The notes beneath the pieces were generated by a model. That model searched no databases. It was given only the letters and a program-made list of their open reading frames with translations, and was not told the DNA's origin. DNA of 64,000 nt from JAZTZP01 sp045637525 (GTDB taxonomy: Bacteria; Bacillota; Clostridia; UBA1381). Positions 1 to 7,211 of this stretch are shown here, in pieces. Position 1 is the stretch's first letter; every line of letters begins with the position of its first letter. The stretch is from the NCBI GenBank assembly GCA_045637525.1, contig JAZTZP010000070.1, positions 1-64,000 on the forward strand, read 5' to 3'. A program made the translations under genes and the position numbers.

Positions 1-19
1 TTACTGTAAATTTTGCCAT
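1..19 (-). CDS. start of an unidentified gene, cut by the window edge
   Basis: Only the first six codons (MAKFTV) are inside the window. The start is supported by an AAAGGAG ribosome-binding site 7 bases upstream (about 27-34 on the plus strand as its complement). A dyad of six bases per arm (83-96, TGAGGT/ACCTCA) lies in the leader and could be an operator. The product cannot be named from six residues. Confidence 0.6.
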
Positions 20-177
20 TTTTAATTTCTCCTTTTTTTAATTAATTTTATTTTTGTTTTTTTGTTTTTGTTTTTTGTTTTATGAGGTCAACCTCAATTA
101 CAAGTTCATTCTAACATAAAATTTCTAACTTTTGTGAAAAAAACGATGAACGACACATTTTTTATGATGAAAAGCAT

Positions 178-206
178 AAATTATAGTTTATATGCGATAA
201 ACTAAT
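178..206. repeat. palindrome related to the caps of the 33.5-kb hairpin array
   Basis: The dyad TTATAGTTTA...GATAAACTAAT matches the palindromes that cap the hairpin array at 33498-33837 (TTATAGTTTATC/GATAAACTATAA). Here it stands alone without the hairpin chain and one arm has decayed. It looks like a remnant of the same dispersed repeat family. Apart from this and the hairpin at 332-373 I see nothing in 35-470. Confidence 0.55.
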
Positions 207-331
207 GAGGAATTAGGCTTCCTGTCCGGAAATCTTGCGTAGCGGCACATCGTAAACGCTGTCCCCTTTTGGCGCTTTTGATTAAGGACAAACCACATAC
301 TAAGAAAACGCCAATAATAATTTAAATACAA

Positions 332-373
332 AAATCCCCTTGATACAGGAGTTATCCTATATTAAGGGGATTT
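332..373. terminator. hairpin, probable terminator
   Basis: A 10-bp stem (AAATCCCCTT/AAGGGGATTT) encloses a second partly paired segment and is followed by TATAATTTTAT. It has the shape of an intrinsic terminator, but no gene ends next to it in the window, so which transcript it serves is unclear. Confidence 0.5.
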
Positions 374-470
374 ATAATTTTATCAGAACACTGTCACTTT
401 CGGTAATTTTGTGTATTTCCACAGAATTATTGTATTAACCGAAAAAAATAATATTTTTTATGTTTATGTA

Positions 471-499
471 TTGACATTTTTGGATATATATGGTATAAT
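471..499 (+). promoter_or_regulatory. perfect-consensus sigma-A promoter of the structured RNA
   Basis: TTGACA (471-476) and TATAAT (494-499) are separated by exactly 17 bases. Initiation would fall near 505-507, precisely at the first base of the closing stem of the RNA below. Confidence 0.85.
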
Positions 500-504
500 A
501 ACAA

Positions 505-729
505 TACCACATGCGACAATTTAATAATTACTACCGATATTTTTTAATAGATATCTTTTTTTGCGTTACCATTTTAATTATTATAAGATAGTTTTGAGTT
601 TTGTTAAAAACGCAGGCTCTAATATTATACTGTCTTATAATATTAAAAAAAGATTGTCGTGTGTGGTAGCATAAAATCTGAGCCTCGTTTTTAGTGCGTG
701 GTACAGATTTCTGCTGCCACGCATTTTTT
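505..729 (+). ncRNA. structured non-coding RNA (6S-like candidate)
   Basis: No open reading frame fills this strongly transcribed stretch. Its ends pair: 505-520 with 653-668 is a continuous 16-bp helix including two G-U pairs. An inner helix pairs 581-591 with 630-640. The transcript ends in an intrinsic terminator (695-729). A consensus promoter, a long closed rod with a large AT-rich central part and about 165-220 nt length fit 6S RNA (SsrS), which binds sigma-A RNA polymerase. However, 606-619 can also pair over 13 bp with 680-692, outside the closing helix, which is not a 6S hallmark; another large class such as the raiA motif is possible. The class assignment is inference. Confidence 0.6.
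695..729 (+). terminator. intrinsic terminator of the structured RNA
   Basis: The stem TGCGTGG (695-701)/CCACGCA (717-723) is followed by six T (724-729). It separates the ncRNA from the small gene that starts at 761. Confidence 0.8.
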
Positions 730-760
730 AATGTGAGAATGATGAAAGGAGTATATAGCT

Positions 761-898
761 ATGCAAGATTATAAGGAAATGTATTATAAACTATTTAATA
801 AACTGACGGATGTTATTGAAGATTTAAAAGAATTTCAATGTCAACTGGAAGAATTGCATATAAACGGCGATATTTTGGGTGGCGAAAATAACGAATAA
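761..898 (+). CDS. small acidic protein of 45 aa
   Basis: The frame begins MQDYKEMYYKLFNKLTDVIE and ends GGENNE, then TAA. An AAAGGAG ribosome-binding site lies 9 bases upstream, and a terminator follows directly (916-949), so this is a complete small gene. The product is predicted to be mostly helical and acidic, without a signal peptide or membrane segment. Short proteins with a YYKLFN..TD.IE start are, as I recall, common single-gene or prophage-associated proteins in Clostridia, with no assigned function. Because the RNA terminator lies between promoter 471-499 and this start, expression probably depends on readthrough of the ncRNA unit. Confidence 0.7.
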   Translation: MQDYKEMYYKLFNKLTDVIEDLKEFQCQLEELHINGDILGGENNE

Positions 899-915
899 TA
901 GTTATTTTAAATACA

Positions 916-949
916 AAACACTCCGCAGAGTTTTTCTCGGAGTGTTTTT
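916..949. terminator. terminator, third copy of the tuf-type hairpin
   Basis: AACACTCCG/CGGAGTGTT with a T-run on the plus strand and an A-run before it can act in both directions: for the 45-aa gene and for the convergent ATPase gene. The hairpin and the following bases (CATTTCATTAATTTACTG) resemble the terminators at 2514-2548 and 3408-3440. Confidence 0.85.
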
Positions 950-1022
950 GCATTTCATTAATTTACTGAATTCAACTAAATCGTAAAACTTATCAACTAT
1001 TTTCTATATTTATTCAATCCCA

Positions 1023-2351
1023 TTACAATAAAAAAGTCATATACATCGGTAAATATAAAATATCTTTTTTCTTTGCCAAATCTTTTGTATAAGCAATATA
1101 TTTATCAGAAATACGACTTGAAAACTTTCTACAAAATTCATCAAGAGAAGTATGTGCCTTGTATCCGGAAGACTTTACCTCTATCGGACAAATTTTATTC
1201 TTCACAGCAATAAGAAAATCAACCTCATAATTATGTTTTGAGTTATCATTACGCCAACTATGATAAAAAAGTTCTCTGCCGTTTGCTACAAGAGCTTGCG
1301 CAACTGCATTTTCATAAAGATATCCTAAATTAGCAGAAAGCTTATCATTTAACAATTTCTCATATATTTCATTTTCTGTGAAATCCTTGTCTTTAAACAT
1401 CAGCGTAGTAAATAGCCCGGTATCACAAAGGAAGAGCTTAAATAATTTTAAATCTTTATTTGCAGAGAGACCTGCATTCGGATCGTTTGCCTTATAAGAT
1501 ATAAGCACAGTTTTTGAACTTCCCATTTCCGACAAAAGCTCCAAAATCTTCTCCGCTCTTTCATTTTCTAACACGCTTGACACCTGATATCGGGATGCAT
1601 TATTATTTAATTGTGATGGTATTGCATCAAACAATGTAGAAATTCTCCCCGTGGGATCAATCTTTTTAAAGTCGTCATCATAAAGCTTCAGAATATCCCT
1701 TTTTACCAAATCAACCTTCCTGAAATTATTTGTGGTAATATATTCGTTTACTGCCTGTGGCATACCGCCAACCAACATATACAATCTAAAATCACGCATC
1801 ATCTTTCTGCTTGTTGCATCACCAAGCGAAATTTTAGATTCATATGCCTTTCTTAGCAGCTGAATTGTCGTATTATCTCCCAATGCCCATTTAAATTCTT
1901 CATAGTCCATCGGAAACATATTTATTTTTCGTTCCTCGCTGGGAATAAGAATATTTTGAACATTCTTCTTTATACTAATAAGAGAACCTGTTTCAATATA
2001 GTCATAGCGATGGTCCTTCACAAGTACCTTAATAGCCTGGCGTGCAAGCGGACAGAATTGCACTTCATCAAATATAATCAATGATTTTCTCTCCACAAGA
2101 TCTACATGATATTGCAGTTGCAGTTGCAGAAAAAAATAATTTAAGTCTGACATATCTGAAAATAAGTCTTTTACAGATTGTGGTGCAAATGCAAAATCAA
2201 TTAAAATATAGCTTTCATATTCATTTTTTCCAAACTCTTCGACAACCGTAGATTTACCTACACGGCGTGCACCTTCTACAAGAAGTGCCGTATGCCCGTC
2301 AGATTCTCTTTTCCATTCAAGTAATTTATCATATATTTTTCTTTTAAACAT
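1023..2351 (-). CDS. AAA ATPase with DUF4143 domain
   Basis: A 442-aa protein. The P-loop GARRVGKST is near residue 30 and the Walker B segment SLIIFDEVQ near residue 90, in an AAA_14-type ATPase domain. A DUF4143 region in the C-terminal half carries a PD-(D/E)xK-like core (YEVDFLIA...ICPIEVKSSG, about residues 375-395). Proteins of this architecture are widespread in anaerobes; their molecular function is largely unknown and many look selfish or defence-associated. ATG 2351 is preferred over an upstream TTG: MFKRKIYDKLLEW is the usual start and a GGGGTG site precedes it. The gene lies between two copies of the tuf-type terminator. Its promoter contains three direct repeats at exact 33-bp steps, suggesting autoregulation. 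Confidence 0.85.
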   Translation of the reverse strand: MFKRKIYDKLLEWKRESDGHTALLVEGARRVGKSTVVEEFGKNEYESYILIDFAFAPQSVKDLFSDMSDLNYFFLQLQLQYHVDLVERKSLIIFDEVQFCPLARQAIKVLVKDHRYDYIETGSLISIKKNVQNILIPSEERKINMFPMDYEEFKWALGDNTTIQLLRKAYESKISLGDATSRKMMRDFRLYMLVGGMPQAVNEYITTNNFRKVDLVKRDILKLYDDDFKKIDPTGRISTLFDAIPSQLNNNASRYQVSSVLENERAEKILELLSEMGSSKTVLISYKANDPNAGLSANKDLKLFKLFLCDTGLFTTLMFKDKDFTENEIYEKLLNDKLSANLGYLYENAVAQALVANGRELFYHSWRNDNSKHNYEVDFLIAVKNKICPIEVKSSGYKAHTSLDEFCRKFSSRISDKYIAYTKDLAKKKDILYLPMYMTFLL

Positions 2352-2363
2352 AGCTTCACACCC

Positions 2364-2448
2364 CAAATTCTCAGTTTTTATTTGCTGTTAAATATACAAA
2401 TTCTCAAATTTTATATTTATATTATACCACAAATTCTCAAATTGTCAA
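2364..2448 (-). promoter_or_regulatory. promoter with three 33-bp-spaced operator repeats
   Basis: On the minus strand TTGACA (2443-2448) and TATAAT (2421-2426) have a 16-bp spacer. The sequence TGAGAATTTG occurs at 2430-2439 (inside the spacer), 2397-2406 and 2364-2373, each step exactly 33 bp, about three helical turns, so all face the same side of the helix. This is the layout of a repressor operator covering the promoter and leader of the ATPase gene. Confidence 0.7.
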
Positions 2449-2513
2449 GATGTTATTTACAAAATGACCGATAAATTTAACAAATACTGCCCTACCCCCA
2501 AACTATTTTCAAA

Positions 2514-2548
2514 AAACACCCCGCAGAAAAATCTCTGCGGAGTGTTTT
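2514..2548 (-). terminator. terminator of mazEF (copied tuf terminator)
   Basis: The stem CCGCAGA/TCTGCGG extended by ACACC/AGTGT is flanked by A- and T-runs. It lies directly after the tuf remnant that follows mazF and so ends the toxin-antitoxin transcript. Confidence 0.8.
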
Positions 2549-2574
2549 TGTATTTCATTAATTAACTGTTTTAA

Positions 2575-2620
2575 TTATTCAGCAACCTCAGAAACAACGC
2601 CTGAACCAACTGTTCTACCA
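2575..2620 (-). pseudogene. remnant of the tuf 3' end (EF-Tu C-terminus)
   Basis: On the minus strand these bases read GRTVGSGVVSEVAE and stop, identical to the EF-Tu C-terminus at 3467-3511 in both DNA and protein. The similarity ends abruptly at 2620, nine bases before the mazF stop codon. It is not an expressed gene but a scar of a duplication or integration. Confidence 0.85.
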
Positions 2621-2628
2621 TCTATTCT

Positions 2629-2952
2629 CTATTCTATTTCGGAAAAAACCACATCAATCACGTTTGACAAAATGTCATCCGGTATTTTTTCCACTACAAC
2701 ATATGGTCTTGCGTTTAAATCAACAGTTTTGACATGTTCGCACAAAACCACACCCGTAGTTTTCGTTCTGTCATCTAACGGAATATGCAAAGGAAATTTA
2801 TTATCCGTATTTGTTATCGGGCATAAAATCGCAAGATTAGTCTTTTTATTAAAGAAATTATTGCTTATCACAACAGCAGGCCGATACCCCGCTTGTTCAT
2901 GTCCCTTTTGAGGATTAAAATTTATCTTTATTATATCTCCATGATTTACCAT
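2629..2952 (-). CDS. mazF: MazF/PemK-type mRNA interferase toxin
   Basis: A 107-aa protein of the MazF family, sequence-specific endoribonucleases that cleave mRNA. The family landmarks are present: MVNHGDIIKINFNPQKGHEQ at the N-terminus, then GYRPAVVISN and a typical ICPIT strand. ATG 2952 is chosen because it overlaps the antitoxin stop (ATGGTAA) and has an AAGGAG site; an extension further upstream would lie within the antitoxin gene. Translation is coupled to mazE. The gene sits between two copies of the tuf 3' end, which suggests it arrived as a cassette. Confidence 0.93.
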   Translation of the reverse strand: MVNHGDIIKINFNPQKGHEQAGYRPAVVISNNFFNKKTNLAILCPITNTDNKFPLHIPLDDRTKTTGVVLCEHVKTVDLNARPYVVVEKIPDDILSNVIDVVFSEIE

Positions 2953-3191
2953 ACCTCTGCTCCTTCCGGCTCGCCCCAATCTATTTCCTCAGGAACATAT
3001 TCGCCTTCAAAGTCAGCAAACAATTCCGATATAGTCTTTCTTTCAGGCTTTGCTTTTTGTATGATAATTCTATCCTTATCTGCACTTAATATAAGATGCT
3101 CATCTTCACTCCATTTCACTTCATCCAATAGAAATTTTGGAATTCTTATCCCTTGACTATTTCCCCATTTTTGAATTGTAGTTGTTGTCAT
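2946..3191 (-). CDS. mazE: MazE-type antitoxin (AbrB/SpoVT fold)
   Basis: An 81-aa protein. The N-terminal swapped-hairpin DNA-binding motif is clear (TTTIQKWGNSQGIRIPKFLL). The acidic C-terminal tail (about residues 50-81, rich in E and D) would wrap around and block MazF. It is first in the pair, overlaps mazF and has a GGAGGTG site. In this family the MazE-MazF complex represses its own promoter; a perfect 14-bp palindrome covers the -10 element upstream. Confidence 0.93.
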   Translation of the reverse strand: MTTTTIQKWGNSQGIRIPKFLLDEVKWSEDEHLILSADKDRIIIQKAKPERKTISELFADFEGEYVPEEIDWGEPEGAEVW

Positions 3192-3220
3192 AAAAACACC
3201 TCCATTTATTTCGTCTATAC

Positions 3221-3251
3221 ATAGTATATACTATTTTAATAAAAATGTCAA
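3221..3251 (-). promoter_or_regulatory. mazEF promoter with palindromic operator
   Basis: On the minus strand TTGACA (3246-3251) and TATACT (3223-3228) have a 17-bp spacer. ATAGTATATACTAT (3221-3234) is a perfect palindrome over the -10 element, a likely site for autorepression by MazE. Confidence 0.8.
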
Positions 3252-3310
3252 TAGTTATTTATGGAAATTTTTATTATCTTCAATGAACCTATTATCATAC
3301 TTTATTATTC

Positions 3311-3371
3311 TTGTCAAGTAGTTTGTCAACTAAATTTCTACATTTGTCAACTAATTCTTAAAACTTGTCAA
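3311..3371. repeat. four iterated TTGTCAA motifs
   Basis: TTGTCAA(C) occurs at 3311, 3323, 3344 and 3365, with steps of 12, 21 and 21 bases. It lies between the mazEF promoter and the tuf terminator. On the minus strand each copy reads as a TTGACA -35-like hexamer. The 21-base phase (two helical turns) suggests a protein-binding array. Confidence 0.6.
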
Positions 3372-3403
3372 CCTTTTTTCTATTCAATACCGGTTATGGC
3401 CAA

Positions 3404-3511
3404 AAAAAAACACTCCGCAGAAAATTTCTGCGGAGTGTTTTGTATTTCATTAATTAACTGTTTTGATTATTCAGCAACCTCAGAAACAACGCCTGAACCA
3501 ACTGTTCTACC
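3404..3511. repeat. tuf 3' end and terminator, intact copy B of the duplication
   Basis: This is the authentic tuf end: the last coding bases, stop codon, trailer and terminator. It is repeated at 2511-2620. Between the copies lie 783 bp holding mazEF, its promoter and the TTGTCAA array. Confidence 0.85.
3408..3440 (-). terminator. tuf terminator
   Basis: The stem AACACTCCGCAGAAA/TTTCTGCGGAGTGTT has a run of T on the minus-strand side (complement of the A-run at 3402-3410). It ends the str operon transcript. Confidence 0.85.
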
Positions 3512-4669
3512 ACCCTCACGGATAGCGAAACGGAGTCCCTTTTCGATAGCGATAGGAGTGATAAGCTCAACTTCCATCTTTACGTTATCGCCAGGCATAC
3601 ACATCTCTGTGCCAGCAGGAAGCTGGATAACACCTGTAACGTCTGTTGTTCTGAAATAGAACTGCGGTCTGTAGTTGTTGAAGAACGGTGTATGACGGCC
3701 GCCTTCTTCCTTAGTTAATACGTAAACCTCACCTGTGAACTTTGTGTGTGGGTTAATTGTACCAGGAGCTGCAAGAACCTGTCCTCTTTCGATTTCTGTT
3801 CTCTGAACACCTCTTAAAAGTGCACCGATGTTGTCACCAGCCTCAGCATAGTCAAGAAGCTTTCTGAACATTTCGATACCTGTAACAACAACCTTACGGC
3901 TCTCGTCTGTAAGACCAACGATTTCAACTTCTTCGTTAACCTTTAACTGACCTCTTTCAACTCTACCTGTAGCAACTGTACCACGGCCTGTGATTGAGAA
4001 GATATCCTCGATAGGCATAAGGAACGGAAGATCAGCTTTTCTGTCCGGTGTAGGAATGTAGCTGTCAACAGCATCCATAAGGTCAAGGATACACTTATAT
4101 TCAGGAGCGCTCGGATCTGTTGAATCAGACTCAAGAACCTGGAGACCTGAACCTGAAACGATCGGTGTATCGTCGCCAGGGAACTCATACTCGTTAAGAA
4201 GGTCTCTGATTTCCATTTCAACAAGCTCTAAAAGCTCTTCATCGTCAACCTGGTCAGCCTTGTTCATGAATACAACGATGTAAGGAACGCCAACCTGACG
4301 AGAAAGAAGGATATGCTCTCTTGTCTGAGGCATCGGACCATCTGCTGCAGAAACAACGAGGATAGCGCCGTCCATCTGAGCAGCACCTGTGATCATGTTC
4401 TTAACGTAGTCAGCGTGTCCAGGGCAGTCAACGTGAGCATAGTGACGTGTGTCTGTCTCGTACTCAACGTGAGCTGTAGAAATTGTGATACCTCTTTCTC
4501 TTTCTTCCGGAGCCTTATCGATGTTATCGTAAGCTGAGAACTCAGCCTGGCCCTTAAGAGCTAATACCTTTGTAATAGCAGCTGTAAGAGTTGTCTTACC
4601 ATGGTCAACGTGACCAATTGTACCAATGTTTACGTGTGGCTTATTTCTTTCAAATTTAGCTTTTGCCAT
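3467..4669 (-). CDS. tuf: translation elongation factor Tu
   Basis: A 400-aa EF-Tu, the GTPase that delivers aminoacyl-tRNA to the ribosome. G1 GHVDHGKTTLT (about residues 18-28), the switch region RGITI, G3 DCPGHADY and G4 NKAD are all present, followed by the two beta-barrel domains ending GRTVGSGVVSEVAE. The start is fixed by AAGGAGG. It is the last gene of the str operon and also has its own promoter in the 108-bp gap after fusA. Its 3' end is duplicated at 2511-2620. Confidence 0.99.
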   Translation of the reverse strand: MAKAKFERNKPHVNIGTIGHVDHGKTTLTAAITKVLALKGQAEFSAYDNIDKAPEERERGITISTAHVEYETDTRHYAHVDCPGHADYVKNMITGAAQMDGAILVVSAADGPMPQTREHILLSRQVGVPYIVVFMNKADQVDDEELLELVEMEIRDLLNEYEFPGDDTPIVSGSGLQVLESDSTDPSAPEYKCILDLMDAVDSYIPTPDRKADLPFLMPIEDIFSITGRGTVATGRVERGQLKVNEEVEIVGLTDESRKVVVTGIEMFRKLLDYAEAGDNIGALLRGVQRTEIERGQVLAAPGTINPHTKFTGEVYVLTKEEGGRHTPFFNNYRPQFYFRTTDVTGVIQLPAGTEMCMPGDNVKMEVELITPIAIEKGLRFAIREGGRTVGSGVVSEVAE

Positions 4670-4709
4670 TTTTAAATCCTCCTTAGATTAAAACATTCTT
4701 GTACTTTCT

Positions 4710-4738
4710 ATTTTACTATCTTTTTGTAAAAAAATCAA
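4710..4738 (-). promoter_or_regulatory. internal tuf promoter
   Basis: On the minus strand TTGATT (4733-4738) and TAAAAT (4710-4715) have a 17-bp spacer in the fusA-tuf gap. It would give extra tuf transcription above the operon level. Confidence 0.6.
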
Positions 4739-4777
4739 GTACTTTTTGAAAATTTTTATAATAAATTTAAAATTTAT

Positions 4778-6883
4778 TTAATTTTTTGCTCTTTCAGAGA
4801 TAATTTTATCCTGAATTGACTTCGGAACCTCTGAATAATGTGACGGTTCCATAGAATATTGTCCACGTCCCTGAGTTATTGAACGGAGCTGTGTAGCATA
4901 ACCGAACATCTCTGAGAGCGGAACCATAGCAGTAATCTGCTGAGCACCTGTTCTTGCTTCCATCTTCTGGATAAGACCACGGCGGCTGTTAAGGTCACCC
5001 ATAACGTCACCCATGTATTCATCCGGCATGATAACGTTTACAAGCATGATAGGCTCCTTAATAACAGGGTCTGCCTTCTTCATACCTTCCTTAAACGCCA
5101 TAGATGCAGCAATCTTAAATGCCATTTCAGAAGAGTCGACTTCATGATAAGAACCATCATAAAGTGTAACCTTAACGTCAACAACGTTGTATCCGGCAAG
5201 AACACCACTTTGCATAGCGCCCTGAACACCGGCATCAACAGCAGGGATATATTCCTTCGGAATAGCACCGCCGACAACTGCGTTAACGAACTCGTAGCCC
5301 TTGCCCTCTTCCATCGGCTCAAGCTTCATCAATACGTGACCGTATTGACCCTTACCACCTGACTGACGAGCGTACTTATGCTCAATGTCAACTGGCTTTC
5401 TGATAGCCTCTCTGTAAGAAACCTGTGGCTCACCAACGTCAGCCTCAACCTTAAACTCACGGAGAAGTCTGTCAACGATAATTTCAAGATGAAGTTCACC
5501 CATGCCGGCAATAATTGTCTGACCTGTTTCTTCATCAGTATAAGTCTTGAATGTCGGGTCTTCTTCAGCAAGCTTCTGAAGAGCGATACCCATCTTTTCC
5601 TGACCAGCCTTAGTCTTCGGTTCAATAGCAACACGAATAACCGGCTCAGGGAAATCCATTGATTCAAGGATAATAGGATTCTTTTCATCACAGAGTGTAT
5701 CACCTGTTGTTGTGTTCTTAAGACCAACAACGGCAGCAATATCACCTGAGTAAACAACGTCTATATCCTCTCTGTGGTTAGCATGCATCTGGAGTATTCT
5801 TCCCATACGCTCTTTGTTGCCCTTACAAGCGTTAAGCACGTAAGAACCTGAATTAACCGTACCGGAATAAACACGGAAGAAGCAAATCTTACCAACGAAC
5901 GGGTCAGTAGCAATCTTGAACGCAAGAGCAGCGAACGGAGCGTCGTCTGATGACGGTCTTTCATCCTCTTCACCTGTTTCAGGATCAACACCCTTGATGT
6001 TCGGAACGTCTGTCGGAGCCGGCATATATTCTATAACGGCATCGAGAAGCATCTGAACACCCTTGTTTCTGTAACTTGTTCCGCAAAGAACCGGAACGAT
6101 TTCATTATTTATTGTAGCACGGCGAAGAGCAGCTTTTAACTCTTCAACTGAAATTTCTTCTTCTGCGAAGAACTTCTCCATGATAGCTTCGTCTGTTTCA
6201 GCAATAGCCTCAATCATAGACTGTCTGTATTCTTCTGCCATGTCACGCATATCTTCCGGAATTTCTTCAACTCCGTATTGTGTACCGAGTTCATCGTAAT
6301 AAATCTCGGCTTTCATCTCCATAAGGTCGATGATACCTCTGAAGGTATCTTCTGCACCGATAGGAAGCTGAATAGGAACTCCGTTTGCATGAAGTCTCTC
6401 ATGAATCATGCCAACAACTCTGAAGAAGTCAGCACCCATAATGTCCATCTTATTTACGTATACCATACGCGGAACACTATAATCATTTGCCTGTCTCCAA
6501 ACGGTTTCTGACTGTGGCTCAACGCCACCCTTTGCACACATAACCGTAACAGAGCCGTCAAGAACTCTCAGTGAACGCTGAACCTCAACTGTAAAGTCAA
6601 CGTGTCCCGGAGTATCTATAATGTTAATTCTGTGTTTTATATTTTTGTAAGGACCATCCTGCGGTGCCCAGAAACAAGTTGTAGCAGCAGATGTGATTGT
6701 TATACCACGCTCCTGCTCTTGAGCCATCCAGTCCATTGTAGCACCACCATCATGAGTTTCACCCATCTTGTGGTTCTTACCTGTATAGAACAGAATTCTT
6801 TCTGTAGTAGTAGTTTTTCCGGCGTCTATATGCGCCATGATACCAATATTTCTGGTATTTTCCAAACTATATTCTCTACCCAT
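4778..6883 (-). CDS. fusA: translation elongation factor G
   Basis: A 701-aa EF-G, the ribosomal translocase GTPase. It begins MGREYSLENTRNIGIMAHID with the P-loop AHIDAGKTTTTE, then RGITI, DTPGHVDF and NKMD; domains III-V follow in full length. ATG 6883 is chosen over upstream in-frame codons because AAAGGAGG precedes it and the family starts here. It is fourth in the str operon, separated from rpsG by an unusually long repeat-rich gap and from tuf by 108 bp. Confidence 0.99.
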   Translation of the reverse strand: MGREYSLENTRNIGIMAHIDAGKTTTTERILFYTGKNHKMGETHDGGATMDWMAQEQERGITITSAATTCFWAPQDGPYKNIKHRINIIDTPGHVDFTVEVQRSLRVLDGSVTVMCAKGGVEPQSETVWRQANDYSVPRMVYVNKMDIMGADFFRVVGMIHERLHANGVPIQLPIGAEDTFRGIIDLMEMKAEIYYDELGTQYGVEEIPEDMRDMAEEYRQSMIEAIAETDEAIMEKFFAEEEISVEELKAALRRATINNEIVPVLCGTSYRNKGVQMLLDAVIEYMPAPTDVPNIKGVDPETGEEDERPSSDDAPFAALAFKIATDPFVGKICFFRVYSGTVNSGSYVLNACKGNKERMGRILQMHANHREDIDVVYSGDIAAVVGLKNTTTGDTLCDEKNPIILESMDFPEPVIRVAIEPKTKAGQEKMGIALQKLAEEDPTFKTYTDEETGQTIIAGMGELHLEIIVDRLLREFKVEADVGEPQVSYREAIRKPVDIEHKYARQSGGKGQYGHVLMKLEPMEEGKGYEFVNAVVGGAIPKEYIPAVDAGVQGAMQSGVLAGYNVVDVKVTLYDGSYHEVDSSEMAFKIAASMAFKEGMKKADPVIKEPIMLVNVIMPDEYMGDVMGDLNSRRGLIQKMEARTGAQQITAMVPLSEMFGYATQLRSITQGRGQYSMEPSHYSEVPKSIQDKIISERAKN

Positions 6884-6939
6884 GTTTTTTCCTCCTTTCA
6901 GAAAAATCATAATCAAGGTTTATGCGAAACATAGGTTGA

Positions 6940-6995
6940 GGCAATCCCTCCACCGCTTACGCGGTCCCCCTCCCTTTAGGGCAAGGGAGGCAAGC
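6940..6995. repeat. short GC-rich interspersed repeat
   Basis: A stretch much richer in GC than its surroundings contains two adjoining dyads, CCGCTTACGCGG and CCTCCCTTTAGGGCAAGGGAGG. Composition and structure resemble the small dispersed repeats scattered through clostridial intergenic regions. Here it interrupts the rpsG-fusA gap. Confidence 0.5.
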
Positions 6996-7080
6996 AAAGC
7001 GACTTCATAGTCCGTCTTTTGCTATTTACCTTTATTTCGCAATTGTTAAAATCAAAACATAAACTCCATATGCCTTGAAT

Positions 7081-7194
7081 CACAGCGAGCGTTGAGCGCA
7101 TCGAAATGCGAAAATCAAGCCAAAAGGCGAGATTTGAGCCCGAAATTCAAAGCGAGTGTTGAGCACACTAAAGTGCGAAACACAAGCCCGAAAA
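7081..7194. repeat. two imperfect direct repeats between rpsG and fusA
   Basis: Two units share AGCGAG(C/T)GTTGAGC(G/A)CA, then AA(A/G)TGCGAAA and CAAGCC: one starts near 7084, the second near 7151, about 67 bases apart. They carry no gene and fill part of the 447-bp rpsG-fusA spacer. Confidence 0.5.
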
Positions 7195-7211
7195 CATAGA
7201 AGGCATTGGAT

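Larger units (their letters stand above)
2511..2620. repeat. partial duplicate of the tuf 3' end and terminator (copy A)
   Basis: This stretch matches 3404-3511 with about five differences over roughly 107 bp: terminator hairpin, trailer, tuf stop codon and the last 14 tuf codons. Together the two copies bracket mazEF. It shows either duplication on insertion of a cassette at the tuf 3' end or a local tandem duplication. Confidence 0.85.

Noticed and set aside
1023..3191. Integrative element or prophage at the tuf end
   Set aside because: No integrase, relaxase, transposase or phage gene is visible; only the flanking tuf duplication supports insertion.
3311..3371. CRISPR or plasmid iterons
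   Set aside because: Seven-base units with unequal spacing and no replication or cas gene.
3261..3659. Plus-strand open frame across the tuf end
   Set aside because: It runs antisense through the terminator and the conserved tuf coding region, has no ribosome-binding site and no recognisable product.
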